The notes beneath the pieces are model-generated. The model was given only the letters and a program-made list of their open reading frames with translations, ran no database searches and was not told the DNA's origin. A DNA stretch of 64,000 nt from Ignavibacteriales bacterium. Its GTDB lineage: Bacteria; Bacteroidota; Ignavibacteria; Ignavibacteriales; Ignavibacteriaceae. The stretch is taken from the NCBI GenBank assembly GCA_016707585.1, contig JADJHL010000005.1:1-64000 (forward strand), in the 5' to 3' direction. Of the stretch, positions 32,040 through 41,614 are shown piece by piece. Each line of letters begins with the position of its first letter. The first letter of the stretch is position 1. Both the position numbers and the translations under genes were made by a program.

Positions 32040-34508
32040 ATGAAAATAAGACAAACCATTCTTTTCTTGCTTTTTTTAGCTGTAAATACAGTATTTGCCC
32101 AAAATTATCCAAGTTATCAATGGGTACATCCTAAACCATTTGGAACTGCTACTGGCGTGGTTAAGGTTTGGGATGCTAATAATTTTTATGCGTTTGGACA
32201 AGCAGGAACATTTGTTAGAACAACTGATGGCGGACAAACATTCACATTAAATCCATTTGCTGGCGTACCTAATTCCGCACCATATACAACTACAAATGAT
32301 ATATATGGAGCACATTTTATAGATATGAATAATTTTTATCTTTGTGGAGTTTGGGGCGTTACTAAAACTACAGATGGCGGGCAAACATTTAATCAAATCG
32401 GCGCTGGATTTTTTCCAACTTCAACTTTGAGAGATATTCAGTTTGTGGACGCTAATATTGGTTATGTAGTTGGTACTTCAGCAACCAAAATGGCTAAAAC
32501 GACCGATGGTGGTGCAACTTGGACAGTTGACCCACTTTTACCAGCAACAACTTATTACAATGTTCATGCTTTTAATGAAAATAGAGTTATGGTTGCCGGA
32601 AGTGTGAGCAGTACTTTTAACATTCGCTTTACAACAAATGGTGGTGTATTCTGGAATGACGCTGCTGCTGGTACAAGCACAATATATACACTTGCATTTT
32701 TTGATACTCTGGTTGGTTTTGCTGGTAGCTCATCTGGTCGTGCTTATAAAACTACAGATGGGGGATTTTCATGGAATCAAATGACTTCAATGAATGCACC
32801 GACCAGTTCAACCTTTTTTAGTTCTTATATTGATGGTTCTACTCTTTATTTTCTTGATGATGATTCTTTAGTTTTTGTTTCATCTGATAGTGGAAATACA
32901 TTTACTACCACACAATATTTACCAACAGGTAAGCCCAAACAAATAATGCGAGGAATTGGTGTTAATGGTTCAAATATGGTTACAGTTGGTGATAATGGTT
33001 TTCTGTTTACATCTACAGATGCTGGTAATAATTGGAGTACTCAGAGCGAAGTAACAGCAAGTGGATTTGTTCAAGGATTATATGGCGATCAAACAGGTAA
33101 AATAATTGCTGTGGGTACAAATGGCCCGACTCAAGTTATAGTATCTGATAATTTTGGTGAAACTTGGACTCCTGTTGCTTTATCATTACCAACGGCTGAT
33201 TTAAGATCCCTCCATATGTTTGATGCTAATAATGGATATGCTGTTGGCAGTAGCGGAAAAGTATGGAAGACAACTGATGGCGGTCATAATTTTGAAGTTT
33301 ATGCTGGTACAACCACTATACAAGCGTTTAATGATATAAATTTTTACAATACTCAATATGGTATGGCGGCAGGTAATGGTGGACAAGTCTGGAAAACAAC
33401 TGATTCTGGAAATAGTTGGGTTACAATAAGCAATCTTGGAAACACCACCGGACAAAATAGTATTGCAATGATTGATAGTATTACTGCATTAGTGGCTGGT
33501 AGCACAATAATTAATAAAACTACTGATGGTGGAACTACATGGACACCAATTACTCCTGGTGTTCCGCTTGGACCAATGTCAAGAATTAGGATGCGTTCTC
33601 AATCAGTAGGGTATATGATTGGTGGTTCAGGAACCAGCCAAACAGGGTATGTTTTCAAGACAACAAATGCCGGTGATACCTGGACAAATATGAATTTCCC
33701 ATTCTCCACAACTATGCTTTATAACATTGCTTTTAGAAGTGATTCGGAATACGTTGTTGTTGGATATAGCGGTGGAGTTTTTCACACCACAAATGACGGC
33801 GGAACATGGACACAAATTAATGTTGGTTTATTAAATGTAGTCCAGAGCCAGGTTATTGGTGCTGCTTTTATAGGCTCTGATACTGTAATTGTTGGAGGAA
33901 ACGGTTCAAGTGTTGTTAAAATAGCATTAGAGCCTATTGTTCCTGTAGAACTTTCATCATTTAGTGCTTCTGTTAATTCAGATAACATCTTGCTTAATTG
34001 GACAACTGCAACAGAATTAAACAATCGTGGATTTGAAGTTGAAAGAAAAACAACATCAACAAATGATTGGGACGTTCTTGGATATGTTGAAGGACGCGGA
34101 ACTACAACTGAGCCAAAAACATATTCATACCAGGATTATGATGTTAAATCCGGAAGAAGTTATAGTTACAGGATTAAACAAATAGATTATAACGGAAATT
34201 TTACCTATTACAATCTTGCTCAAACAATTGAGTTTGGTTCACCGGTTAAATTTGAGTTATCACAGAATTATCCAAACCCGTTTAATCCAGCTACAGTTAT
34301 TTCTTTCTCACTTCCACAGAAATCAAATGTAACAGTAAAGATTTATGATATTCTTGGTAACGAAGTAAGAACCTTAATTAATGAGACAAAAGATGCCGGT
34401 AAACACAGTGTTAACTTTAATGCTACAAGTTTATCAAGTGGTGTTTATTTCTACTCGATAAAAGCTGGCAACTTTACAGAAACTAAAAAAATGACATTGA
34501 TCAAATAA
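32040..34508 (+). CDS. Secreted BNR/Ycf48-like repeat protein with type IX sorting domain
   Basis: About 822 residues. The ATG at 32040 lies 7 nt after GGAG and starts the signal peptide MKIRQTILFLLFLAVNTVFA; the ATG at 32034 is only 1 nt from the same GGAG. The body has at least ten propeller-like repeats with the core KTTDGG-x-W/F (for example VWKTTDGGHNFEVY), similar to YCF48/BNR beta-propellers. A fibronectin-like segment follows (LSSFSASVNSDNILLNWTT) and the end is a full sorting domain: QNYPNPFNPATVISFSLP to KKMTLIK. It is probably exported by type IX secretion to the surface or medium. The ligand is unknown. Confidence 0.85.
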   Translation: MKIRQTILFLLFLAVNTVFAQNYPSYQWVHPKPFGTATGVVKVWDANNFYAFGQAGTFVRTTDGGQTFTLNPFAGVPNSAPYTTTNDIYGAHFIDMNNFYLCGVWGVTKTTDGGQTFNQIGAGFFPTSTLRDIQFVDANIGYVVGTSATKMAKTTDGGATWTVDPLLPATTYYNVHAFNENRVMVAGSVSSTFNIRFTTNGGVFWNDAAAGTSTIYTLAFFDTLVGFAGSSSGRAYKTTDGGFSWNQMTSMNAPTSSTFFSSYIDGSTLYFLDDDSLVFVSSDSGNTFTTTQYLPTGKPKQIMRGIGVNGSNMVTVGDNGFLFTSTDAGNNWSTQSEVTASGFVQGLYGDQTGKIIAVGTNGPTQVIVSDNFGETWTPVALSLPTADLRSLHMFDANNGYAVGSSGKVWKTTDGGHNFEVYAGTTTIQAFNDINFYNTQYGMAAGNGGQVWKTTDSGNSWVTISNLGNTTGQNSIAMIDSITALVAGSTIINKTTDGGTTWTPITPGVPLGPMSRIRMRSQSVGYMIGGSGTSQTGYVFKTTNAGDTWTNMNFPFSTTMLYNIAFRSDSEYVVVGYSGGVFHTTNDGGTWTQINVGLLNVVQSQVIGAAFIGSDTVIVGGNGSSVVKIALEPIVPVELSSFSASVNSDNILLNWTTATELNNRGFEVERKTTSTNDWDVLGYVEGRGTTTEPKTYSYQDYDVKSGRSYSYRIKQIDYNGNFTYYNLAQTIEFGSPVKFELSQNYPNPFNPATVISFSLPQKSNVTVKIYDILGNEVRTLINETKDAGKHSVNFNATSLSSGVYFYSIKAGNFTETKKMTLIK

Positions 34509-34590
34509 AATTGACGATGTCATTTTTGGGGGAACAAGATAATATTAACTCTGCACAGAAGATGCACCCTTCTATGAGTTAGTTAAGACA

Positions 34591-34617
34591 CCCGCCGCTT
34601 AATGCGGCGGGTTTTGT
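34591..34617 (+). terminator. Rho-independent terminator
   Basis: CCCGCCGC (34591-34598), loop TTAAT, GCGGCGGG (34604-34611), then TTTTGTTT. A strong GC-rich 8-bp stem in AT-rich DNA, 80 bp after the BNR protein stop. Confidence 0.9.
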
Positions 34618-34636
34618 TTCACTAAACAAATTTTAT

Positions 34637-35020
34637 ATGAACGAAGTACAATCAAATAAAAGTAAAATACTTGTTGTTGAAGATGATCCAATAACAAGTT
34701 TAGTAATTGAAAAATTTTTAAATAGTGAATTTGTTATTGAACATGTTTTATCCGGTGAAGCTGCTTTAGAAAAAGTTAAGCAAAACTCTTATGATCTAAT
34801 ATTAATGGATATTGGTCTTAATGGAAAACAACTTGATGGAATTCAAACACTTAATTTAATCCGAAATATTGATGGCTATAAAAACATACCCATTATTGCA
34901 CAAACCGCATTTGCAATGCATGGTGATGACGCAAAATATATTGCCGCCGGGTTTGATGCATACATTTCTAAACCCTTTACTAAAAATGAATTATTAAGTA
35001 AAATAAAAGAGCTTATTTAG
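34637..35020 (+). CDS. CheY-like response regulator receiver
   Basis: 127-residue stand-alone receiver domain. ILVVEDDPITSLVIEKF supplies the acidic pair, YDLILMDIGLNGKQLDGIQT the phospho-acceptor Asp, and the later Thr and Lys appear in IIAQTAFAMHGDD and AYISKPFTKNE. No output domain is present, so it probably acts through protein contact or in a phosphorelay. The MDIGL-x-G-x-x-LDG pattern is common in receivers of hybrid kinases. No kinase is directly adjacent apart from the hybrid sensor 3 kb upstream. Confidence 0.9.
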   Translation: MNEVQSNKSKILVVEDDPITSLVIEKFLNSEFVIEHVLSGEAALEKVKQNSYDLILMDIGLNGKQLDGIQTLNLIRNIDGYKNIPIIAQTAFAMHGDDAKYIAAGFDAYISKPFTKNELLSKIKELI

Positions 35021-35239
35021 TCTACTAAATGTTTATTTCCATCCACTTCGATATCTAGGATAATTGTTCAAATGAAAAGCAAAAGTAACTTTATCACTTT
35101 AGTTAACCCTTTATATCCAAACACTTTAGAGTATGCTAAGGAATTCACTCCAAAATTTGGATAAAATCTTTGCTGAAAAGTAAAGTAAGCATTATCTTTA
35201 TACGTTAATTGGCTATCAACTTAAACTCAAGAGGGCAAA

Positions 35240-35650
35240 ATGATAAAAGCGATGGTTATGTTATTAGCTCTAGCAGTGCTTACAAACGGGTGCAGTTCGG
35301 CAAATTTATTATCCCAGCTAACCGGTAATGAATGGAATGTTACTTCATTACTTGGTAAAACATTAAATCCATCTGATGGATTAAAAGGACTTCCCACAAT
35401 AAATTTTACAGAAGATGGAAAGTTATTTGGTTCAACAGGCTGTAATAATTTTGTAGGATCATTTAAGCTTGAAGGTTCTTCCTTATCATTAGACCCTGGT
35501 GCAATTACAAAAATGTTCTGTCCAGATAGTCCTGAACAAGATTTTTTAACTGCGGTTAAACAAGTTACAGACTTTAAGATGGATGGAACTGCATTAAATC
35601 TACTTAATGGTTCAAATCCAGTAATATCTTTATTACCAAAATCAAAATAA
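35240..35650 (+). CDS. META-domain lipoprotein (HslJ-like)
   Basis: 136 residues. The signal peptide ends in the lipobox LTNGC, so the mature protein is lipid-anchored. The META domain shows LTGNEWNVTSLLGKTL, the conserved GSTGCNNFVGSFKLEGSSL, and a second Cys in KMFCPDSPEQDFLTAV. META/HslJ proteins are envelope-associated and of uncertain function. Start ATG at 35240 follows AGAGGGC. It lies 34 bp before the OmpA gene and may share its transcript. Confidence 0.85.
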   Translation: MIKAMVMLLALAVLTNGCSSANLLSQLTGNEWNVTSLLGKTLNPSDGLKGLPTINFTEDGKLFGSTGCNNFVGSFKLEGSSLSLDPGAITKMFCPDSPEQDFLTAVKQVTDFKMDGTALNLLNGSNPVISLLPKSK

Positions 35651-35684
35651 AAATATCATTCAAAAACAATAAAAGGGAAACGCA

Positions 35685-37184
35685 ATGAGATCAAAAATAA
35701 ACATACTGCTAGTTGTAATATTAGCATTAGTTTTTTCAGTGCCTGCATACTCGCAGCTTAACCATTCTGGTTTAGGCGGTGGTGTAAGCCTTGGTGGAGC
35801 ATTAGGCCGTACAGACTTTGAGAAGAGAGAAGAAGTTGGAAGTATTGCAAGAGCATTTTTGCGATATGGATTTTCAAGCAATTTTCACGCAGAGTTAGGT
35901 GCTGGTGTTGGTGTTGTAAAAGGGTTGGATTACAGAACACTTGTTCATCCAATTGATTTTAGATTATTAATAAGTCCATTTTCTCAAGAAAATTGGAATC
36001 CTTACTTATACGGTGGATTTGGTTATTTGAATTATCAGATAGAAGAAACTCCTAATAATGCAACTGCCGGCGAAGATTTAGATGGTTGGATGGGAGTAGT
36101 TCCTGTTGGATTAGGGTTACAGTTTAGAATGCTTGATAATATTGCATTTGAAATGACTGCAGGATATAATCACACACTAAAAGATAATTTAGATGCTTTT
36201 GTTAGTAATGATAATGAAGATGGTTATTTTTCGTTTTCATTAGGTTTAACAGCAGTAGGAAGCGATCCTAATAAAGATACTGATGGTGATGGTTTAACTG
36301 ATAAACAAGAAAAAGAACTTGGTACTGATCCAAAAATTGCAGATACAGATGGCGATGGTTTAACAGATGGGAAAGAATTTCTTACAACCAAAACTGATCC
36401 ATTAAAAGCAGATACAGATGCTGATGGTTTTAATGATGGTGATGAAGTTAATCAACATCAAACTGATCCTAACAAAGCTGATTCTGATATGGATGGTTTA
36501 AGTGATTATGATGAAATTATAACACATAAAACAAGTGCTTTAAAAGCAGATACAGATGGTGATGGATTAAATGATGCTGAAGAAATTTCTAAAACTAAAA
36601 CAAGTCCTGTTAAAGCTGATACAGATGCTGATGGTTTGAAAGACGGAGAAGAAGTTAGCAAGTACAAAACAAATCCAGTTGCAGCAGATTCTGATGGTGA
36701 TGGATTAAACGATGCTGAAGAAGTGTTAAAATATAAAACCAATCCGACACTGAAAGATTCTGATAAAGGCACTGTTGATGATGGTACAGAAGTTAAACGA
36801 GGAACAGATCCTTTAGTAGCTGATGATGATGTTGTAAAGCTTGGTGTTCCAATTGTATTAGATGGAATTACATTTGCAACCGGTAAAGCAGATATTACAC
36901 CAGAATCTGAAAGTACATTAAAGAAAGCTTTAAAAACATTAACAACTTATCCTGATATATCTGTTGAAATAAGCGGACATACAGATAATGTGGGTAATGC
37001 AAAGAAAAATCAAAAACTTTCTGAGCAAAGAGCTAATGCTGTAAAGGATTGGTTAATAAAAAATGGTGTTAATGCAAGTAGATTATCTGCTGTTGGTTAT
37101 GGTAGTCAAAAACCAATTGTACCAAATGATACAAATGAAAACAAAACTAAAAACAGAAGAATTGAATTTTCCAGAACAAAGTAA
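35685..37184 (+). CDS. OmpA-family protein with thrombospondin type 3 repeats
   Basis: 499 residues. A signal peptide (INILLVVILALVFSVPAYS) is followed by an N-terminal beta-barrel-like domain of about 170 residues, then eight Asp-rich thrombospondin type 3 repeats that bind calcium, and a C-terminal OmpA peptidoglycan-binding domain (ISGHTDNVGNAKKNQKLSEQ, RLSAVGYGSQKPI, NRRIEF). It probably links the outer membrane to peptidoglycan, with a calcium-stiffened spacer. Common and abundant in Bacteroidota. RBS AAGGGAAA lies ahead of the ATG. Confidence 0.92.
   Translation: MRSKINILLVVILALVFSVPAYSQLNHSGLGGGVSLGGALGRTDFEKREEVGSIARAFLRYGFSSNFHAELGAGVGVVKGLDYRTLVHPIDFRLLISPFSQENWNPYLYGGFGYLNYQIEETPNNATAGEDLDGWMGVVPVGLGLQFRMLDNIAFEMTAGYNHTLKDNLDAFVSNDNEDGYFSFSLGLTAVGSDPNKDTDGDGLTDKQEKELGTDPKIADTDGDGLTDGKEFLTTKTDPLKADTDADGFNDGDEVNQHQTDPNKADSDMDGLSDYDEIITHKTSALKADTDGDGLNDAEEISKTKTSPVKADTDADGLKDGEEVSKYKTNPVAADSDGDGLNDAEEVLKYKTNPTLKDSDKGTVDDGTEVKRGTDPLVADDDVVKLGVPIVLDGITFATGKADITPESESTLKKALKTLTTYPDISVEISGHTDNVGNAKKNQKLSEQRANAVKDWLIKNGVNASRLSAVGYGSQKPIVPNDTNENKTKNRRIEFSRTK
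36276..36821 (+). repeat. Eight tandem thrombospondin type 3 repeats inside the OmpA gene
   Basis: Eight consecutive units of 22 or 23 codons, each beginning D-T/S-D-x-D-G and ending in TDPxxA or similar. First and last units are 22 codons, the six between are 23. Total 182 codons. The DNA copies have diverged, so this is protein-level repetition, not a recent expansion. Confidence 0.9.
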
Positions 37185-37200
37185 TCTTAATTAATAATTT

Positions 37201-37224
37201 TAAGGGTGTCAACCGGCACCCTTA
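37201..37224. terminator. Possible terminator hairpin after OmpA gene
   Basis: TAAGGGTG / CACCCTTA with an 8-nt loop, 17 bp after the OmpA stop; flanking TTT and AAA extend the stem by pairing. It lacks a clean T tract on the plus strand, so termination is likely but not certain. Confidence 0.5.
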
Positions 37225-37316
37225 AAAAATTACAAATCTGTTTTACATTGTTGTTTAATATTTTGTAATTACAAAAACATATATTGTTTTAATTATCTCA
37301 TCACTCAGGAGGACAA

Positions 37317-38012
37317 ATGGATTCAAAAAAATTAGCGGCTGAATTTATCGGCACATTTTGGTTAGTACTTGGTGGCTGCGGCAGTGCAGTATTAGCCGCA
37401 GCATTTCCGGATGTTGGTATTGGTTTAGTTGGTGTTTCGTTTGCATTTGGTTTAACCGTTTTAACAATGGCTTATGCAATCGGACATATTTCTGGTTGTC
37501 ACTTAAATCCTGCAGTAACAATTGGGTTATGGGCTGGCGGAAGATTTAAAGCCTCTGAAGTTTTACCTTATATAATTACTCAAGTTCTTGGCGGTATTGC
37601 CGGTGCGGGAGTTTTATATCTTATCGCAAGTGGTAACGTTGGCTTTGATATCAACGGTGGAATGGCATCAAATGGCTACAGTGAGCATTCGCCAGGTGCA
37701 TATACACTTACATCAGGATTTGTTACTGAAGTTGTAATGACTTTTATGTTCTTAATGATAATCATGGGAAGCACAGATGAAAGAGCACCAAAAGGTTTTG
37801 CACCAATTGCTATCGGTTTGGGCTTAACCTTAATACATTTAATTAGTATTCCTGTTACAAACACTTCTGTAAATCCTGCTAGAAGCACCGGACCAGCATT
37901 ATTTGTTGGCGGCTGGGCAATTTCACAATTGTGGTTATTCTGGATTGCTCCAATTATTGGCGCAGTGTTAGCTGGATTTGTTTACAATTTTATTGCAGGC
38001 AAATCAAAATAA
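37317..38012 (+). CDS. aqpZ: Aquaporin Z
   Basis: 231-residue water channel with six membrane helices and two half-helices. Both NPA motifs are intact: HLNPAVTIGLWAGGRF and TSVNPARSTGPALFVGG. The Arg after the second NPA is present and no Asp follows it, which favours a water channel over a glycerol facilitator. The start is preceded by a strong RBS, AGGAGGACAAATG. A strong terminator follows, so it is a single-gene unit. Confidence 0.95.
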   Translation: MDSKKLAAEFIGTFWLVLGGCGSAVLAAAFPDVGIGLVGVSFAFGLTVLTMAYAIGHISGCHLNPAVTIGLWAGGRFKASEVLPYIITQVLGGIAGAGVLYLIASGNVGFDINGGMASNGYSEHSPGAYTLTSGFVTEVVMTFMFLMIIMGSTDERAPKGFAPIAIGLGLTLIHLISIPVTNTSVNPARSTGPALFVGGWAISQLWLFWIAPIIGAVLAGFVYNFIAGKSK

Positions 38013-38037
38013 CTTTTAGTTTTTATCGTTATTTTTT

Positions 38038-38073
38038 GAGCGCAGGATAAAATTTATTCTGCGCTCTTTTTTT
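38038..38073 (+). terminator. Rho-independent terminator of aqpZ
   Basis: GAGCGCAG (38038-38045) pairs with CTGCGCTC (38059-38066), with further A/T pairs inside, followed by seven T residues. Classic intrinsic terminator 25 bp after the aqpZ stop. Confidence 0.92.
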
Positions 38074-38104
38074 ATAAAGAATAATTCTAAAAGGATTAAA
38101 TATT

Positions 38105-38560
38105 ATGGCCGAAGATTTATTTGATAAAGCAAAAGCCGCTGCAGCTTCAGTTGCAGAAAAAATAACTTCAATTAAAGAAATGTTGTGGGATGAAGAAAAA
38201 GCTGAGATAATCAGTCAGTTTAAAGAAAAAGCTGAAGGTAAGATTAATGAAGTAACCGAAACTATAAATAAGTATAAGTTTCTTTTTACGGAAGCGGGAT
38301 ATGAAGTAAATAGTTTAAATGCTTCATTAGGGCTCCCACCGGAAATCTCGCTTTCATTCTTATTTCTTGGAGCAGTTGATAAAGCTGGTAGAAAAAATAT
38401 TTTATCGCAAGCTACAGAAAGTAAACTGGTAACTATTTTATTAAAAAGTTTATTTAAAGCCAGTGATTTTGCCGAAACAATTAAGATTGGTGAAATGAAA
38501 TTAAAAAGCATTAACATTACTCTTGGTTTAATTCCAGGTATTAGCATAACAATTTCATAA
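38105..38560 (+). CDS. Hypothetical protein, 151 residues
   Basis: Unrecognised. The N-terminal 60 residues are helical and charged (LFDKAKAAAASVAEKITSIK, EKAEGKINEVTETINKYK), resembling an amphipathic or coiled-coil region. The C-terminal half is more hydrophobic (LPPEISLSFLFLGAVDKAG and INITLGLIPGISITIS). No signal peptide. The mix suggests a membrane- or protein-associated factor. It begins 5 nt after TATT with a weak RBS and lies 9 bp before the DUF4301 gene, so the pair may be an operon. Confidence 0.65.
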   Translation: MAEDLFDKAKAAAASVAEKITSIKEMLWDEEKAEIISQFKEKAEGKINEVTETINKYKFLFTEAGYEVNSLNASLGLPPEISLSFLFLGAVDKAGRKNILSQATESKLVTILLKSLFKASDFAETIKIGEMKLKSINITLGLIPGISITIS

Positions 38561-38569
38561 AATTTATTT

Positions 38570-40142
38570 ATGAGTCATTTAGAAGATCAAATAAAAATTG
38601 TTGTAAAAACTTTAAAGACTAGTAGCTCAAATCAATTGAGTTTAAAGTCAATCGAGGAACAATTAAATTTATTCATTAATGGTGTTAGCATTCCGCAACT
38701 TATAAAGCCATGTTTAATTAGTGATGGAATTGTAGAACTGAATGATGAAGCTAAAGATGAGCTTTTATCAATCCATAATAAAGCTGCTGAAGAAGGGAGA
38801 TTAGTTAAATTTGTTCCGGCTTCTGGTGCGGCATCCCGTATGTTTCAAAAACTTCAATCAATACTAAATAAATCAGAAAATTTTTCTTTAGAAGATTTAG
38901 GAAAAATATCTTTTGAGGATAAAGAAAGTGAAGCTGTTTACCAACTACTGATTAATTTGCACAAGTTTGCTTTTTATGAAGATCTAAAAAAATTATTAAA
39001 TCTTGATGAAAAGGGAATTGAAGAGTTAATTTAGAAAATCACCGGCAAAAATTCTAAAAACGATTTTATTTGAAACTGGATTAGGTTATTCATCAAAACC
39101 AAAAGGTGCAATTAAATTTCATCGTTATGGTAATACAAGCAGAACTGCATTTGAAGAGCAAATTTATGAATCATTAAACTACATTGTTAATAAAAACAAG
39201 AGTTTGAAAATCCATTTTACAATTTCTGAAGAACATAAAAATCTTTTTCTTGAGATTGCAAAGCGTGTTAGGTTAGATTTAGAAAATAATTATAAAATTG
39301 AGATTAGTTATTCGTATCAAAAAAAATATAAAGACACAATTGCTGTAGATGAGAATAATAATATTTTATTTGATAAAAATGATGATATTATCCAAAGACC
39401 TGGTGGGCATGGAGCGCTAATAGAAAATTTAAATGATCTTAATGCTGATATTTTGGTTATAAAAAATATTGATAATCTTTCAACCGAAAATCTTTCTACA
39501 GAAACTGTTCTTTTTAAAAAATATTTAGCTGGCTATCTAATAAAACTGCAAAACCAAGTTTTCGATTATTTAAATCATTTAGATAAACAGGAAATAGAAA
39601 ACAGAATTTTGGAAGACATAATTTTGTTTGCGGAGAAAAATCTGTTTATAACCAAACCAGGTGATTTTGAAAATTGGGATAAGCATAAAAAACAAAAATT
39701 CTATTTCGATAAATTGAATCGTCCTATTCGTGTTTGTGGAATGGTAAAAAATGAAGGTGAACCTGGTGGCGGTCCATTCTGGATAAAAGCCGAAGATGGA
39801 AGTTTATCATTACAAATTATTGAGCAAGCACAGATAAATATGAATGATGAAAAACAGAAAAATATTTTTAAGCAATCAACACATTTTAATCCAGTTGATT
39901 TAATTTGTGGAGTTAAGGATTACAAAGGAAACAATTTTGATTTGCACAATTTTGTTGATCATCAAAGTGGAATAATTACAAATAAATCTAAAGATGGAGT
40001 AGAGCTTAAAGCATTAGAATTACCCGGTTTGTGGAATGGAAGTATGGCAGATTGGATTACAATTTTTGTTGAGGTTCCAATTTCTACATTTAATCCGGTT
40101 AAAGAAATAAATGATCTTTTACGAAAAGAACATCAGAATTGA
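38570..40142 (+). CDS. DUF4301 family protein (one frameshift)
   Basis: About 523 residues after repair. The N-terminal part contains GRLVKFVPASGAASRMFQKL, the hallmark of DUF4301, a domain of unknown function that looks like a nucleotide-sugar or phosphotransferase-type loop. The frame breaks near 39027-39035 (KGIEELI, stop). The next frame reads KSPAKILKTILFETGLGYSS and runs without interruption to RTAFEEQIYESLNYIV and the stop at 40142. Later motifs include QRPGGHGALIENLNDL and RVCGMVKNEGEPGGGPFWIK. Function unknown. It lies 32 bp upstream of the sigma-54 activator, on the same strand. Confidence 0.75.
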
Positions 40143-40174
40143 TTTTAATAATAAGCTGGTGACTATATTTAGTT

Positions 40175-41500
40175 ATGGAAAAAGATTTTAATAAAGAAAT
40201 ACTAAACTCACTTGCAGAAGGTGTATTAACAGTTGATAAAAACTTTAAAATCAATTTCTTTAATCGTGCAGCTGAATCAATTACCGGTTACAATAAAGAC
40301 GAAGTAATCGGACAGTTTTGTAAGTATGTTTTTAAATGTGAACTTTGTCAGACACAATGTCCAATCGGTTTGGTTCTTGAATCAGGCAACGATATTTACG
40401 AATACAATTCAAGTATTGAAATAAAAACTGGACCAAGAAAACCGATACGATTAAATGCAGCAATTCTAAAAAACAGCAGTAACGAGCCAATCGGTGGTGT
40501 TATTTCATTTAGAGATCTTTCTGAATTAATGAAGTTAAGAAGAGATGCGATTTCTCCATCAAACTTTTATGGAATTATCGGTCACAGCAAATGGATGCAA
40601 GAAATTTTTAGTTTGATTCAAGAAATTGCCGAATCTGATGCAACAGTTTTAATCCAAGGTGAATCAGGGACAGGAAAAGAATTAGTTGCAAATGCTATAC
40701 AAGCAACAAGCTTAAGAAAAGGAAAGCAATTTTTAAAAGTTAACTGCTCGGTGTTTCCACAAAATTTGTTGGCAAGCGAATTATTTGGTCATGTTAAAGG
40801 CGCTTTTACCGATGCATTTAAAGATCGCCCGGGAAGATTTGAATTGGCAAATAGTGGAACTTTGTTTTTAGATGAGGTTGCAGAAATGCCGCTTCAAACT
40901 CAGATCCAGCTTTTAAGAATTTTGCAAGAAGGAACTTTTGAAAGAGTTGGAGAATCTGTTACCCGAAAAACAGATGTTCGAGTAATTTCTGCAACAAATA
41001 TTAATATCAAAAAAGCATTAGAAGATGGTAAACTTCGCGAGGATTTATTTTACAGGTTAAATGTAATCCCAATTTATGTTCCTGCTTTGCGCGATAGAAA
41101 AGAAGATATTCCATATCTGGTAAAACATTTTATAGAAGATTATTCGAAGATTTATAAAAAAGAAATTAAAGATATAGATGATGATGCGCTTGAAGTTTTT
41201 ATGAATTACACCTGGCCTGGTAATGTCCGTGAGCTTGAAAATGCTATCGAATATTTAATTGTTAGAAGTAAAGATGGAAAAAATATTTCTATAAATAGTC
41301 TTCCAGCTTCATTTAGATCTAACACAATCCCTGTTACTGAGGAATCAATAAAAGAAGTTCGAAACGATAACACTTCGCAGCTAGTTAAACTTTTGGAAAA
41401 ACATCGCTGGAATAAAACTAAAGTTGCACAGGAACTTGGGATTGGAAGGACAACTTTGTGGCGTATGTTAAAAAATCTACCTGAAAAAAAAACTGATTAA
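40175..41500 (+). CDS. PAS-containing sigma-54-dependent transcriptional activator
   Basis: 441-residue enhancer-binding protein. The N-terminal PAS domain (KEILNSLAEGVLTVDKNFKI) contains four cysteines, Cys49, Cys55, Cys58 and Cys62, which could bind a metal, an Fe-S cluster or form disulfides. The AAA+ domain has Walker A GESGTGKELVANAIQ (residues 162 on), a sigma-54 contact loop reading GAFTDA (209-214) in place of the usual GAFTGA, Walker B TLFLDEVAEM and the Arg-finger region. A Fis-type HTH ends the protein (NKTKVAQELGIGRTTLWRML). A near-consensus sigma-54 promoter lies 115 bp downstream, so a local target is likely. There is no receiver domain, so sensing is probably through PAS. Confidence 0.93.
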   Translation: MEKDFNKEILNSLAEGVLTVDKNFKINFFNRAAESITGYNKDEVIGQFCKYVFKCELCQTQCPIGLVLESGNDIYEYNSSIEIKTGPRKPIRLNAAILKNSSNEPIGGVISFRDLSELMKLRRDAISPSNFYGIIGHSKWMQEIFSLIQEIAESDATVLIQGESGTGKELVANAIQATSLRKGKQFLKVNCSVFPQNLLASELFGHVKGAFTDAFKDRPGRFELANSGTLFLDEVAEMPLQTQIQLLRILQEGTFERVGESVTRKTDVRVISATNINIKKALEDGKLREDLFYRLNVIPIYVPALRDRKEDIPYLVKHFIEDYSKIYKKEIKDIDDDALEVFMNYTWPGNVRELENAIEYLIVRSKDGKNISINSLPASFRSNTIPVTEESIKEVRNDNTSQLVKLLEKHRWNKTKVAQELGIGRTTLWRMLKNLPEKKTD

Positions 41501-41614
41501 AGTTACCAAAGTTGTCATATCAAAAATTGCCTGTAATATTTACCTTTAATAAAATTATTTCTGCATTATCTCATCAATAACTAAACTTTTCAGTCCGAAT
41601 TGCGATAATTCAAG

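Noticed and set aside
35021..35239. Possible hidden gene between the receiver and the META lipoprotein
   Set aside because: All frames have stops, no RBS-start pair gives more than about 25 codons, and no structure is evident.
36276..36821. Possible satellite or CRISPR-like repeat
   Set aside because: The periodicity is 69 bp within a coding frame and encodes calcium-binding thrombospondin type 3 units; there are no identical repeats or spacers.
37201..37224. Hairpin after OmpA as a strong terminator
   Set aside because: Kept only as a weak call because it has no proper T tract on the coding strand.
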